Positions 8,864-18,100 of a stretch of 64,000 nt of DNA are shown here, piece after piece. The notes under the pieces are model-generated. The model saw nothing but the letters and a program-made list of their open reading frames with translations. It searched no databases and had not been told where the DNA came from. Within the stretch, counting starts at the first letter, position 1. Each line of letters starts with the position of its first letter. Source of the DNA: Sphaerisporangium krabiense (GTDB taxonomy: Bacteria; Actinomycetota; Actinomycetes; Streptosporangiales; Streptosporangiaceae); NCBI RefSeq assembly GCF_014200435.1, contig NZ_JACHBR010000001.1, forward strand, positions 4,557,501 to 4,621,500, given 5' to 3'. Position numbers and translations under genes: made by a program.

Positions 8864-9715
8864 GTGACGGTGCACTTCATCGGGGCGGGGCCGGGAGCGG
8901 CCGATCTCATCACCGTGCGCGGGCGCGACCTGATCGCCTCCTCACCGGTGTGCCTGTACGCCGGATCGCTCGTGCCCGAAGAGCTGCTCGACCACGCGCC
9001 GCCGCGCGCCCGGCTCGTGGACACCGCGCGCCTGAACCTCGACGAGATCGTGGCCGAGATGCTCGCCGCGCACGCCGACGGCCTGGACGTGGCGCGGCTG
9101 CACTCCGGCGACCCCTCGATCTACAGCGCGATGGCCGAGCAGATGCGCAGGCTCGACGCGGCCGGGGTGCCGTACGACGTGACCCCCGGCGTCCCCGCCT
9201 TCGCCGCGGCGGCCGCCTCGCTACGCCGGGAGCTCACCGTGCCCGGGGTCGGCCAGACGGTCGTGCTGACCCGCACCTCCGCCCGCGCCACCCCGATGCC
9301 GCCCGGCGAGGACCTGCCGTCGCTCGGCCGGAGCCGGTCCACGATGGTGCTGCACCTCGCCGTCCAGCGCGTGGACGCCGTGGTGGAGGAGCTGATCCCG
9401 AACTACGGCGCCGACTGCCCGGTGGCCGTGGTCGCCCGCGCCAGCCGCGCCGACGAGGTGATCCTGCGCGGCACGCTGGCCGACATCGCCGGACGGGTGA
9501 AGGAGGCCGGGGTACGGCGCACGGCCGTGATCGTCGTCGGCGGCGTGCTCACGGCATCGGAGTTCACCGACAGCCACCTGTACTCGGCGACCCGGAACCG
9601 CGGGGAGCACCCCCAGGACTGCGAGGAGCACTCCCGCATGGAGCACTCCCGGGACCGCGTGGAGCACCCCCAGGACCGTGGAGAGCACCTCAGGGACCGC
9701 GGGGAGCATCCATGA
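8864..9715 (+). CDS. cobM: Precorrin-4 C11-methyltransferase CobM, with repeat tail
   Basis: Product of 283 aa. Residues 1 to about 245 are a tetrapyrrole methylase ([18 protein letters not shown] at the start, [15 protein letters not shown] near 88, [13 protein letters not shown] near 108), the fold of CobM/CbiF, which methylates C11 of precorrin-4. GTG 8864 is chosen because GGGAGG at 8851-8856 is 7 bases upstream; the in-frame ATG 8840 would put that site inside the gene. The last 38 residues are an unusual tail of about five imperfect heptads of the form GEHPQDR, not part of the normal fold. The stop overlaps the cobH ATG. Confidence 0.92.
   Translation: MTVHFIGAGPGAADLITVRGRDLIASSPVCLYAGSLVPEELLDHAPPRARLVDTARLNLDEIVAEMLAAHADGLDVARLHSGDPSIYSAMAEQMRRLDAAGVPYDVTPGVPAFAAAAASLRRELTVPGVGQTVVLTRTSARATPMPPGEDLPSLGRSRSTMVLHLAVQRVDAVVEELIPNYGADCPVAVVARASRADEVILRGTLADIAGRVKEAGVRRTAVIVVGGVLTASEFTDSHLYSATRNRGEHPQDCEEHSRMEHSRDRVEHPQDRGEHLRDRGEHP
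9598..9712 (+). repeat. 18-21-bp minisatellite encoding the CobM tail
   Basis: About six imperfect copies of GGGGAGCACCCCCAGGACCG run to the cobM stop. Some copies are 18 bases and some 21, always keeping the reading frame. They encode the EHPQDR-like tail. The in-frame lengths suggest selection to keep the gene open across to the coupled cobH start. Confidence 0.85.
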
Positions 9716-10386
9716 GCATGAGCTCCGAGAAGACCGCCGGGCCTGGCGGTCCGGCGGCGGGGCCGTACGACTACGTGCGCGACGGTGCGGAGATCTATCG
9801 CCGCTCGTTCGCCACCATCCGCGCCGAGGCCGACCTCGTGGGCGTGCCCGAAGACGTCGCGCGGGTGGCCGTACGCATGATCCACGCCTGCGGCATGGTG
9901 GACCTCGTCCGGGATCTCGCCTGGTCGCCCGGCGTGGTCGCCGCCGCGCGGGCCGCGCTGCTCGCCGGGGCGCCGATCATGTGCGACGCCACGATGGTCG
10001 CCTCGGGCGTGACCAGGTCCCGGCTGCCCGCGGGCAACGAGGTGCTCTGCACGCTGGGCGACCCTCGGGTGCCCGACCTGGCCCGCCGCCTCGGCACCAC
10101 CCGCAGCGCCGCCGCGCTGGAGCTGTGGCGCGACCGCCTGGCCGGCGCGGTCGTCGCCATCGGCAACGCGCCCACCGCCCTTTTCCGGCTCCTGGAACTG
10201 CTCCGTGACGGCGCGGAACGCCCCGCCGCCGTACTCGGCCTCCCGGTCGGTTTCATCGGAGCCGCCGAGTCCAAACAGGCCCTGGCGGAGCACGGCGACC
10301 TGCCCTACCTGGTCGTACACGGCCGCCGAGGCGGAAGCGCCCTGGCAGCGGCGGCCGTCAACGCGATCGCAAGCGAGAAAGAGTGA
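9712..10386 (+). CDS. cobH: Precorrin-8X methylmutase CobH
   Basis: Product of 224 aa. The core starts at [19 protein letters not shown] (about residue 19). The catalytic His lies in [13 protein letters not shown] near residue 57, and ADSV-type substrate contacts are followed by [16 protein letters not shown] near residue 95, as in CobH/CbiC. It moves the methyl group from C11 to C12 to give hydrogenobyrinate. ATG 9712 overlaps the cobM stop as ATGA. The first 18 residues are poorly structured and low in complexity. The stop overlaps the GTG start of cobIJ. Confidence 0.94.
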   Translation: MSMSSEKTAGPGGPAAGPYDYVRDGAEIYRRSFATIRAEADLVGVPEDVARVAVRMIHACGMVDLVRDLAWSPGVVAAARAALLAGAPIMCDATMVASGVTRSRLPAGNEVLCTLGDPRVPDLARRLGTTRSAAALELWRDRLAGAVVAIGNAPTALFRLLELLRDGAERPAAVLGLPVGFIGAAESKQALAEHGDLPYLVVHGRRGGSALAAAAVNAIASEKE

Positions 10387-12359
10387 ACACCCCGATGAAC
10401 CCCGAAGCGCAGACCGGCCCTCAGCAGCCCGAGACCCGAGACGGCGTGACCCCAGACGGCGCGATTCGGGATGGCGAGGTCCAGGACGGCGGAGCCCGAG
10501 GCAGCGGGGCCCGGGACGGCGTGATCCGGGACGGCGAGGTCGGGGGCCGAAGCGGTCAGGTTCAGGGCGGCGGGGGCCGGGATCGTGAGGTTCGGGATGG
10601 CGGGGTCCCGAGTGGCGGGGTCTCAGATGGCGCAGTCCCGCGTGGTGAGGTTCGGGATGGCGGGGTCCCGCGTGGTGAGGTTCGGGATGGCGGGGCTCGG
10701 GGTGGCGAGGTGCGGGGGAGAGGGTGGCTGCGGGGGGTGGGGGTGGGGCCTGGGGATCCGGAACTGGTGACCGTGAAGGCCGCACGGCTCATCAGCGACG
10801 CCGAGGTGATCGCCTACCACAGCGCACGGCACGGGCGCAGCGTCGCACGGGCCGTCGCCGCGCCGTACCTTCGGGACGGGCAGATCGAGGAGGCCCTCGT
10901 CTACCCGGTCACGACCGAGACGACCCGGCACCCGGGCGGATACCAGGGCGCGATCGACGAGTTCTACGAGGACTGCGCCCGCCGCCTCGCCGCCCATCTC
11001 GACGCCGGCCGCGACGTGGTCGTGCTCTGCGAAGGCGACCCCTTCTTCTACGGCTCCTACATGCACATGCACAAGCGTCTCGCGCACCGCTACCCGACCG
11101 AGGTCGTGCCCGGCGTCACCTCGGTGAGCGCCGCCTCGGCGGTGCTGGGCCGCCCGCTGGTCGAGCGCGAGGAGACCCTGACCGTCCTGCCCGGCACGCT
11201 GCCGCCGGACACGCTGGCCGCGCGCATGGCCGACCCCGGCTCGCTGGCGGTGCTCAAACTCGGCCGCACGTTCCCCGCCGTCCGCGACGCGCTGGCCCGT
11301 GCCGGCCGCCTCGACGAGGCCTGGTACGTGGAGCGCGCCACCAGCGACCGCCAGCGCATCGCCCCCCTCGCCGACGTGGACCCGACCGAGGTGCCGTACT
11401 TCTCCCTCGCCCTCATCCCCAGCAGGGCCGGCGCCTCCTTCCCCACCCCCACCCCGGCGTCGGGCGAGGCGGTATCGCATGGGGCGGGCCAAGGCGAGAC
11501 GAAGCGGTGTGAGCCGGGGCCGGTCCCGGCCGGGCATGTGAGGCACGGCGAGGGGGAGTGGCGCGGGGCGGCGCCGGGCTCGGGCGAGCGGGCGGGCCAG
11601 GGGGATGCGGCGCGGGGGGAAGTGGCCGTCGTAGGGCTTGGGCCTGCGGGGCGGGCGTGGCTGACGCCTGAGGCTCAGGACGTGCTGGCACGCGCCGACG
11701 ACCTCGTCGGGTACGGCCCGTACCTGGACCGTGTGCCGCCGAACCCGCGCCAGCGGCGGCACCCGTCCGACAACCGCGTGGAGGCCGAGCGCGCCGCCCA
11801 CGCGCTGGAGCTGGCCAGGGCGGGCTCGCGAGTGGCCGTCGTGTCTTCCGGGGACCCGGGCGTCTTCGCCATGGCCGCGGCGGTGCTGGAGGTGGCGTGC
11901 GAGCCACGGTTCGCCGAGGTGCCGGTGCGCGTGGTGCCCGGTCTGACCGCGGCCCAGGCGGTCGCCGCCCGCGCGGGCGCGCCGCTCGGCCACGACTACT
12001 GCGTCCTGTCCCTGTCCGACCGGCTCAAGCCCTGGGACGTCATCGCGGCCCGCCTGACCGCCGCCGCCCGCGCGGACCTCGTGATCGCCATCTACAACCC
12101 GGCCTCACGCGCCCGCCGCTGGCAGGTGGAAGCGGCACGCGACCTGCTGCTGGAGCACCGCGCCCCGGACACCCCCGTCGTCGTCGGGCGCGACGTCGGC
12201 GGCCCCGCCGAGAACGTCCACGTCACGACCCTGAACAAGCTGGACGTCAACGGCATCGACATGCGCTGCCTACTCCTGATCGGCTCCTCGATGACCCGCC
12301 ACACCACCCGAACCAGCGGCCCCACCGTCTACACCCCTCGTCGCTACCCGGCAGAGTGA
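10383..12359 (+). CDS. cobIJ: CobI-CobJ fusion: precorrin-2 C20- and precorrin-3B C17-methyltransferase
   Basis: Product of 658 aa with three parts. Residues 1 to about 115 are a Gly/Arg/Asp-rich repetitive extension without homology that I recognise. Residues about 116-350 are CobI ([38 protein letters not shown]). After a Gly-rich linker (about 355-412), CobJ follows to the end ([29 protein letters not shown]). The first domain adds the C20 methyl and the second performs ring contraction with C17 methylation after CobG. Fusion of the two is common in actinomycetes. GTG 10383 overlaps the cobH stop; ATG 10395 is an alternative. The long repetitive head is unusual. Confidence 0.92.
   Translation: MNTPMNPEAQTGPQQPETRDGVTPDGAIRDGEVQDGGARGSGARDGVIRDGEVGGRSGQVQGGGGRDREVRDGGVPSGGVSDGAVPRGEVRDGGVPRGEVRDGGARGGEVRGRGWLRGVGVGPGDPELVTVKAARLISDAEVIAYHSARHGRSVARAVAAPYLRDGQIEEALVYPVTTETTRHPGGYQGAIDEFYEDCARRLAAHLDAGRDVVVLCEGDPFFYGSYMHMHKRLAHRYPTEVVPGVTSVSAASAVLGRPLVEREETLTVLPGTLPPDTLAARMADPGSLAVLKLGRTFPAVRDALARAGRLDEAWYVERATSDRQRIAPLADVDPTEVPYFSLALIPSRAGASFPTPTPASGEAVSHGAGQGETKRCEPGPVPAGHVRHGEGEWRGAAPGSGERAGQGDAARGEVAVVGLGPAGRAWLTPEAQDVLARADDLVGYGPYLDRVPPNPRQRRHPSDNRVEAERAAHALELARAGSRVAVVSSGDPGVFAMAAAVLEVACEPRFAEVPVRVVPGLTAAQAVAARAGAPLGHDYCVLSLSDRLKPWDVIAARLTAAARADLVIAIYNPASRARRWQVEAARDLLLEHRAPDTPVVVGRDVGGPAENVHVTTLNKLDVNGIDMRCLLLIGSSMTRHTTRTSGPTVYTPRRYPAE
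10436..10725 (+). repeat. Minisatellite in the 5-prime part of cobIJ, with a 30-bp core unit
   Basis: Short units built on GACGGC(G/C)(T/G) degenerate into a clear 30-base direct repeat near 10640-10710: TTCGGGATGGCGGGGTCCCG plus CGTGGTGAGG occurs twice in full and several times in part. It encodes the peptide pattern [10 protein letters not shown]. Unit lengths are multiples of three, so the frame stays open. Confidence 0.85.
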
Positions 12360-12470
12360 ATGCGTCCCCGTTCGTCGCTTGCGGCCCTTTTGTGCGGCGT
12401 GCGCTGTTGGCGCAGGTGACGGGTGGGACCGCGGAGCTAGCCACGACAGCGGGGCATGGGAAGGGTGCGT
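12358..12470 (+). repeat. Solo fragment of the 184-bp intergenic repeat family
   Basis: Directly at the cobIJ stop, TGAATGCGTCCCCGTTCGTC GCTTG is a near copy of the sequence at 41408-41437. The following CGCTGTTGGCGCAGGTGACG GGTGGGACCGCGG matches the repeat edges at about 41638-41675 and 41742-41770. After about 110 bases the match fades. It lies between the convergent genes cobIJ and cobK. Confidence 0.75.
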
Positions 12471-12550
12471 GAAGGGGTCTCGACGCGCGTGATTGGGACG
12501 TCGCCGTTTCGTCGGGGAACTGGATGACGATGCGGGGTCGACCCGAGCGT

Positions 12551-13291
12551 TCACAGCAGGGTGTGCAGCCAGGTGAGCGCAGCTTCCACGGTTTCGGCCA
12601 CGTGGCAGGCCGGTAGGGGTGGGCGGTGTACGACGACGACCGGCAGGCCGAGAGTCCGGGCGGCGGCTAGCTTGGCTACCGTCATTGTCCCGCCGCTGTC
12701 CTTGGTGACCAGGACGTCGATCCGGTGTTCGCGCATCAGCGAGCGTTCGCCGTCCGGTGTGTACGGTCCGCGGTCCAGGATGAGGTGGTGGTGGGCGGGC
12801 AGCGGAGGCTCGGGCGGGTCCACCGTGCGGATCAGGAACCACAGGGCGTCCAGGCCCGCGAACACGGGCAGGCCCTGGCGTCCGGTCGTGAGGAACACCC
12901 TGCGTCCCAGGGAGGGCAGGGACGCGGCGGCGTCCTCCAGCGACCGCGCCCAGCGCCAGTCGTCCCCCTCCTCCGGGCGCCATCCCGGACGCCTGAGCAC
13001 CAGCAACGGGACCCCGGCCAGCTCCGTGGCCCGCACGGCGGAGGCGGTGATCCGCTCGGCGAAGGGGTGCGTGGCGTCGACCACCGCACGTATGCGCTGG
13101 TCACGAAGCCATACGGCCATCCGGTCCGGGCCGCCGAACCCGCCGACGCGCACCTCGCCCTCCGGCAGCCGTGGGTCGTTCACCCGGCCGGCCAGCGACG
13201 AGACCACGCGGATCTCGGGACGTCCCGCGAGCGCCGCCGCGAGCCGCCGCGCCTCGCCCGTGCCGCCGAGTATCAGTACCCCCGCACTCAC
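12551..13291 (-). CDS. cobK: Precorrin-6A reductase CobK
   Basis: Product of 246 aa starting VLILGGTGEARRLAAALAG, the NADPH-binding start of CobK/CbiJ. Later VDATHPFAERIT near residue 78 and LVTKDSGGTM near residue 195 are family signatures. It reduces precorrin-6A to precorrin-6B. The start GTG 13291 is chosen because GGGAGG stands 4 bases upstream and the conserved strand begins at once; a longer frame reaches 13327. It follows cobG by 45 bases on the same strand, so the two probably share a transcript. Confidence 0.92.
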   Translation of the reverse strand: MSAGVLILGGTGEARRLAAALAGRPEIRVVSSLAGRVNDPRLPEGEVRVGGFGGPDRMAVWLRDQRIRAVVDATHPFAERITASAVRATELAGVPLLVLRRPGWRPEEGDDWRWARSLEDAAASLPSLGRRVFLTTGRQGLPVFAGLDALWFLIRTVDPPEPPLPAHHHLILDRGPYTPDGERSLMREHRIDVLVTKDSGGTMTVAKLAAARTLGLPVVVVHRPPLPACHVAETVEAALTWLHTLL

Positions 13292-13336
13292 CGAGCCTCC
13301 CTGTGATGCCTCTCGCGCCACGAACACGAAGCTCCG

Positions 13337-14740
13337 TCAGCGCGCGTCCCGGGCCGCGGTGACGGCGGCGGCGACGTCCTCGATGGCCGTCGCGCGCACG
13401 CTCCCACCCCCGGCCTCGACCCGGTACCCGTCCCCGGTGGCCACCACCAGCACGGCGTCCCCACTCGGCCGCCCGCACCGACGCTCACAGCCCACCCAGT
13501 GCACGGGCAGCGGCACGCCCGACGGACCGGCGGCTGCTTGGAGGGCGGCGCGGGCGGGGCCGCTCTGAGGAGTGACGCGGGCGGTGTCCCCCAGAAGGGC
13601 GGCCCGGGCGGTGGTGGCTTGGCCGGTGGCCTGGGTGGCGTCGGTCTGGACGTCGGAGAGGGACTTCTCGCATCCTGGTCGCCCGGCGCAGGACGACACG
13701 CCGCTCCACGGGGAACGCGGGTCGGTGACCAGCCCGGCCTCCTCCGACCGTGAGCGCCATCGTTCCGCGTCCTCAGGGGTCAGTCCGGGCACGATCACGC
13801 CGCGCCACGGCGTCAGCCGTACCTCACCAGGCCCCGCCTCGGCCGCCGCCGCCAGTACGGCCGTCTGCGCGGCCGTCAGCCGTCCGAGCGGCGGCATCAC
13901 GACGAGGGCCACCCGTCCGTCGGCCTGCGGCATCGGCCCGAGCAGCACGGCGCCCGGCTCCGCGGGGATGGCGACCTCGCCCGCGACCGCGGCACGACCA
14001 GGCGCCGTAGGCCGAGAAGGGGCGTGGAGGCGCGTGGTGATCGCTTCGGGCCCGTCGGCCAGTTCCGCGATGCGCCAGGCGGTGGAACCCCGCGCCGCGC
14101 GCTCGGTGAGGAACGCCTCGGCGGCGTCGATCATGAGCGCCACGGCCTCGCGCGGCCCCGCCCGCAGGCCGGTGTCCCGCCCGGCCAGCAGAACCGCGCC
14201 CTGGACGGGCACGACCGGCTCGCAAGGCTCAGGGGATGCGGGGGGCGGCAAGGGGATGTAGGTGATGTCGGCCGGGAGGTGGGCGACGTCGCCGCGGCCG
14301 TCGTCGAGGGCGAACAGGAAGCGGCCGGGCAGGTCGGACAGGGCGGGGCGGGAGAGGAGCATGGCGTCCAGTTCGCGGACCAGCGGGGCGATCTCCAGGA
14401 GTCCGCGCCCGTCCAGGCCGGCCAAGGGAGAGGCCAGGATGTTGCGCACCCGTTCGTGCGTGGCCGAAGGGAGGAGGCCGGCGGCGGCCATCCGTTCGGC
14501 GAACCGTGCCGCCGCCGGTCCGGTCAGTCCGCGTACCTGCACGTTCGCCCGCGAGGTCAGCTCGATGACCCCCGAGCCGAGGTCGGCCGCCGCCGCGCCG
14601 AGCTCGCGCAGCCGTCCGGCCGTGAGCAGCCCTCCGGGGACGCGGACCCGTGCCACGGCGCCGTCCGCCGCGGCATGCGTCTGCAGAGCGCCGGGACAGG
14701 CGTCCCGCCGCGCCCGCTCGGGAAAGTCCACGACCGCCAC
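13337..14740 (-). CDS. cobG: Precorrin-3B synthase CobG
   Basis: Product of 467 aa of the nitrite/sulfite reductase family. Two ferredoxin-like halves are visible, with the first at about 20-75 and the second at about 235-300. The [4Fe-4S] ligands are in CAGRPGCEKS near residue 354 and in WVGCERRCGRPSG near 420. CobG is the oxygen-dependent mono-oxygenase that makes precorrin-3B, so its presence shows that this organism uses the aerobic route. The start at 14740 begins MAVVDFPERARRDACPGAL, a typical family N-terminus. It is divergent from the riboswitch and cobN. Confidence 0.92.
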   Translation of the reverse strand: MAVVDFPERARRDACPGALQTHAAADGAVARVRVPGGLLTAGRLRELGAAAADLGSGVIELTSRANVQVRGLTGPAAARFAERMAAAGLLPSATHERVRNILASPLAGLDGRGLLEIAPLVRELDAMLLSRPALSDLPGRFLFALDDGRGDVAHLPADITYIPLPPPASPEPCEPVVPVQGAVLLAGRDTGLRAGPREAVALMIDAAEAFLTERAARGSTAWRIAELADGPEAITTRLHAPSRPTAPGRAAVAGEVAIPAEPGAVLLGPMPQADGRVALVVMPPLGRLTAAQTAVLAAAAEAGPGEVRLTPWRGVIVPGLTPEDAERWRSRSEEAGLVTDPRSPWSGVSSCAGRPGCEKSLSDVQTDATQATGQATTARAALLGDTARVTPQSGPARAALQAAAGPSGVPLPVHWVGCERRCGRPSGDAVLVVATGDGYRVEAGGGSVRATAIEDVAAAVTAARDAR

Positions 14741-14904
14741 GCCGAGGATCGTAACCCCAGGCCCGAGCCCTCAGACCAGTGCGTCCCCTTCAGACAGCCG
14801 GTGGGATCTGGGCATCCGGCGTGAGGGCGCGGCCGTGCGGGCACTGGTCGGATCCTTCGGTCGAAGGGGTACCTCTCTCCCCATGGGCGGTGGGGGCGTG
14901 ATCT

Positions 14905-15062
14905 GATAGGGGCGACGGCGATGCGGAGGAAGCCGGTGTGAGTCCGGCGCGGTCCCGCCACTGTTACCGGGGAGTCGACCCCACCTGAAGGCCACGGCCC
15001 GGAGACGGGCGGGAAGGCCGGGGTGAAGCGCTGATCCGGGAGCCAGGAGACTCCGAGCCGTG
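14905..15062 (+). promoter_or_regulatory. Cobalamin riboswitch upstream of cobN
   Basis: All main blocks are visible in the 369-base gap between cobG and cobN: GGAGGAAGCCGGTGTGAGTC at about 14925-14944, GCGGTCCCGCCACTGT at 14949-14964, and the terminal B12 box GGGAGCCAGGAGACTCCGAG at about 15038-15057. A CGGGG/CCCCG hairpin (about 15077-15092) lies between the B12 box and the GAGG ribosome site of cobN, so it may hide or expose translation signals. High cobalamin is expected to lower CobN synthesis. Confidence 0.93.
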
Positions 15063-15109
15063 TATGGACCCGCTACCCGGGGCGCGGACCCCGAGTGAGG
15101 AAACGTGCC

Positions 15110-18100
15110 GTGCGCGAACTCCCTGTCCTGCTGCTGTCGACCTCTGACACCGACCTGCTCAGCGCACGCGCGAGCGGTCTGCCGTACCGGCTCGGCAACC
15201 CCGCCCGGCTGGCGCCCGGCGACCTTCCCCCGCTGCTGGAGGACGCCGGCCTCGTGGTGGTCCGCCTGCTCGGTGGCCGGCGCGTCTGGGAGGAGGGGCT
15301 GGACGCCGTGCTGGCCGGTCCCCGCCCGGTCGTGGTGCTCGGCGGCGAGCAGGCCCCTGACGCCGAGCTGATGGAGCTGTCCACGGTGCCGGGCGGCGTG
15401 TGCGCGGAGGCGCACGCCTACCTGGCCCACGGCGGCCCGGCGAACCTCGCGGAGCTGCACCGCTTCCTGTCCGACACCGTCCTGCTGACCGGCCACGGCT
15501 TCGCGCCGCCCGCGCCGACCCCGAGCTGGGGCGTCCTGGACCGCCCGCGGTCCTCGGAGACACAGGGGGCAGGGGCGCGGGCCGTGGAGGGGCAGGGGCG
15601 GCCTGTGGTGGGGGTGCTCTACTACCGGGCGCATCACGTCGCGGGGAACACGCGGTTCGTCGAGGTGCTGTGTGACGCGGTGGAGGAGGCCGGGGGGCGG
15701 GCGTTGCCCGTGTACTGCGCCTCGCTGCGGGCGGCCGAGCCGGGTCTGCTGGAGGCGCTCGCCCAGGTGGACGCGCTGGTGGTGACCGTGCTCGCGGCGG
15801 GAGGCACGCGGCCCGCGACCGCGTCGGCGGGCGGCGACGACGAGGCGTGGGACGTGGGCGCGCTGGCGAGGCTGGACGTGCCCGTCCTGCAAGGCCTGTG
15901 CCTCACGGGGGACCGCGCGACGTGGCTGGCGAGCGACGACGGCCTGTCGCCGCTGGACGCCGCCTCGCAGGTGGCCATCCCGGAGTTCGACGGGCGGATC
16001 ATCACCGTCCCCTTCTCGTTCAAGGAGGTCGACGCCGACGGCCTGCCCGTCTACGTGGCCGACCCGGAGCGCGCGGCCAGGGTCGCGGGCATCGCCGTCC
16101 GCCACGCCGCGCTCCGGCACGTGCCCCCGTCCGCCAGGCGGGTCGCCGTGATGCTGTCGGCGTACCCGACCAAGCACGCCCGCATCGGCAACGCGGTGGG
16201 TCTCGACACGCCCGCCAGCGTCGTACGGCTGATGGCCGCGATGCGGGACCAGGGGTACGACATCGGGGCCGACGGCGAGATCCCGGGCGTGGCCGAGGGG
16301 GACGGCGACGCGCTGATCCACGCGCTCATCGCCGCGGGCGGCCAGGACCAGGACTGGCTGACCGAGGAGCAGCTCGCCGGCAACCCCGTCCGCGTCTCGG
16401 CGGCCCGCTACGGCGCCTGGTACGCCACCCTCCCCGAGGACCTGCGGGCCCGCATGGAGCGGCACTGGGGCCCGCCGCCGGGCGAGCTGTTCGTCGACCG
16501 TTCCCGCGACCCGGAGGGCGAGATCGTGCTGGCCGCGCTGCGCGCCGGCAACGTCGTGGTGATGGTGCAGCCGCCGCGCGGGTTCGGCGAGAACCCCATC
16601 GCGATCTACCACGATCCGGACCTGCCGCCGAGCCACCACTTCCTGGCCGCCTACCGCTGGCTGCGCGACGGTTTCGGCGCGCACGCCGTCGTCCACGTCG
16701 GCAAGCACGGCAACCTGGAGTGGCTCCCGGGCAAGTCGGCCGGCATGTCCGCCTCCTGCGGCACCGACGCCGCGCTCGGCGACCTGCCGCTGATCTACCC
16801 CTTCCTGGTCAACGACCCGGGCGAGGGCACGCAGGCCAAGCGCCGCGCCCACGCCGTGCTGGTGGACCATCTCGTGCCGCCGATGGCCCGCGCGGACGGC
16901 TACGGCGACATGGCGCGCCTGGAGCAGCTCCTGGACGAGCACGCCTCGATCGCCGCGATGGACCCGGCCAAGCTGCCCGCGATCCGCGCCCAGATCTGGA
17001 CGCTGATCCAGGCGGCGCGCCTGGACCACGACCTCGGGGTGGCGGACCGGCCGCACGACGCCGAGTTCGACGACTTCCTGCTGCACGTGGACGGGTGGCT
17101 GTGCGAGGTCAAGGACGTGCAGATCCGCGACGGGCTGCACGTGCTCGGCCAGGCCCCCGAGGGACGCGCCCGCGTGGACCTCGTGCTGGCCATGCTGCGC
17201 GCCCGGCAGATGTGGGCGGGCGGCACCGCCGTGCCGGGCCTGCGCGAGGCGCTCGGCCTGACCGAGGACGGCGCCGCGGGGCGCGCCGAGACCGACCGGG
17301 CCGAGGGTCTGGCGGCGGCGCTGGTCGAGGGCATGGAGGAGCGCGGCTGGGATCCGGCGGCGGTGGAAGAGGTGCGCGCGTCCGTCCTCGGCGCCACGGA
17401 GGGGACGGAGGCCGTGGCGCGGGTGCTGGAGTTCGCGGCCGCCGAGATCGTGCCGCGGCTGGCGAGGACGGCCGACGAGATCGGGGCGGTGCTGCACGCC
17501 CTGGACGGCGGGTACGTCCCGGCGGGGCCCAGCGGGTCGCCGTTGCGCGGCCTGGTCAACGTGCTGCCGACCGGCAGGAACTTCTACTCGGTGGACCCGA
17601 AGGCGGTGCCGAGCCGGCTCGCGTGGGAGACCGGGCAGGCGATGGCCGACTCGCTGCTCGCGCGCTACCGCGCCGACACCGGCGAGTGGCCCCGCTCGGT
17701 CGGCCTGTCGATCTGGGGGACCAGCGCCATGCGGACCGCGGGGGACGACGTGGGGGAGGTGCTGGCGCTGCTCGGCGTCCGCCCGGTGTGGGACGAGGCG
17801 TCCCGGCGGGTCACGGGCCTTGAGGCCGTGCCCGCCGCCGAGCTCGGCCGTCCCCGCGTGGACGTGACCGTTCGCATCAGCGGGTTCTTCCGCGACGCGT
17901 TCCCGCACGTCGTGGCCATGCTGGACGACGCCGTCCGGCTCGCGGCCGCGCAGGAGGAGCCGGACGAGCTGAACTACGTGCGCGCGCACGTGCGGGCCGA
18001 CCGGGCCGCGCACGGCGACGAGCGGCGCGCCACCACGCGGATCTTCGGCTCCCGCCCGGGCGCGTACGGGGCGGGGCTGCTGCCGCTCATCGACAGCCGC

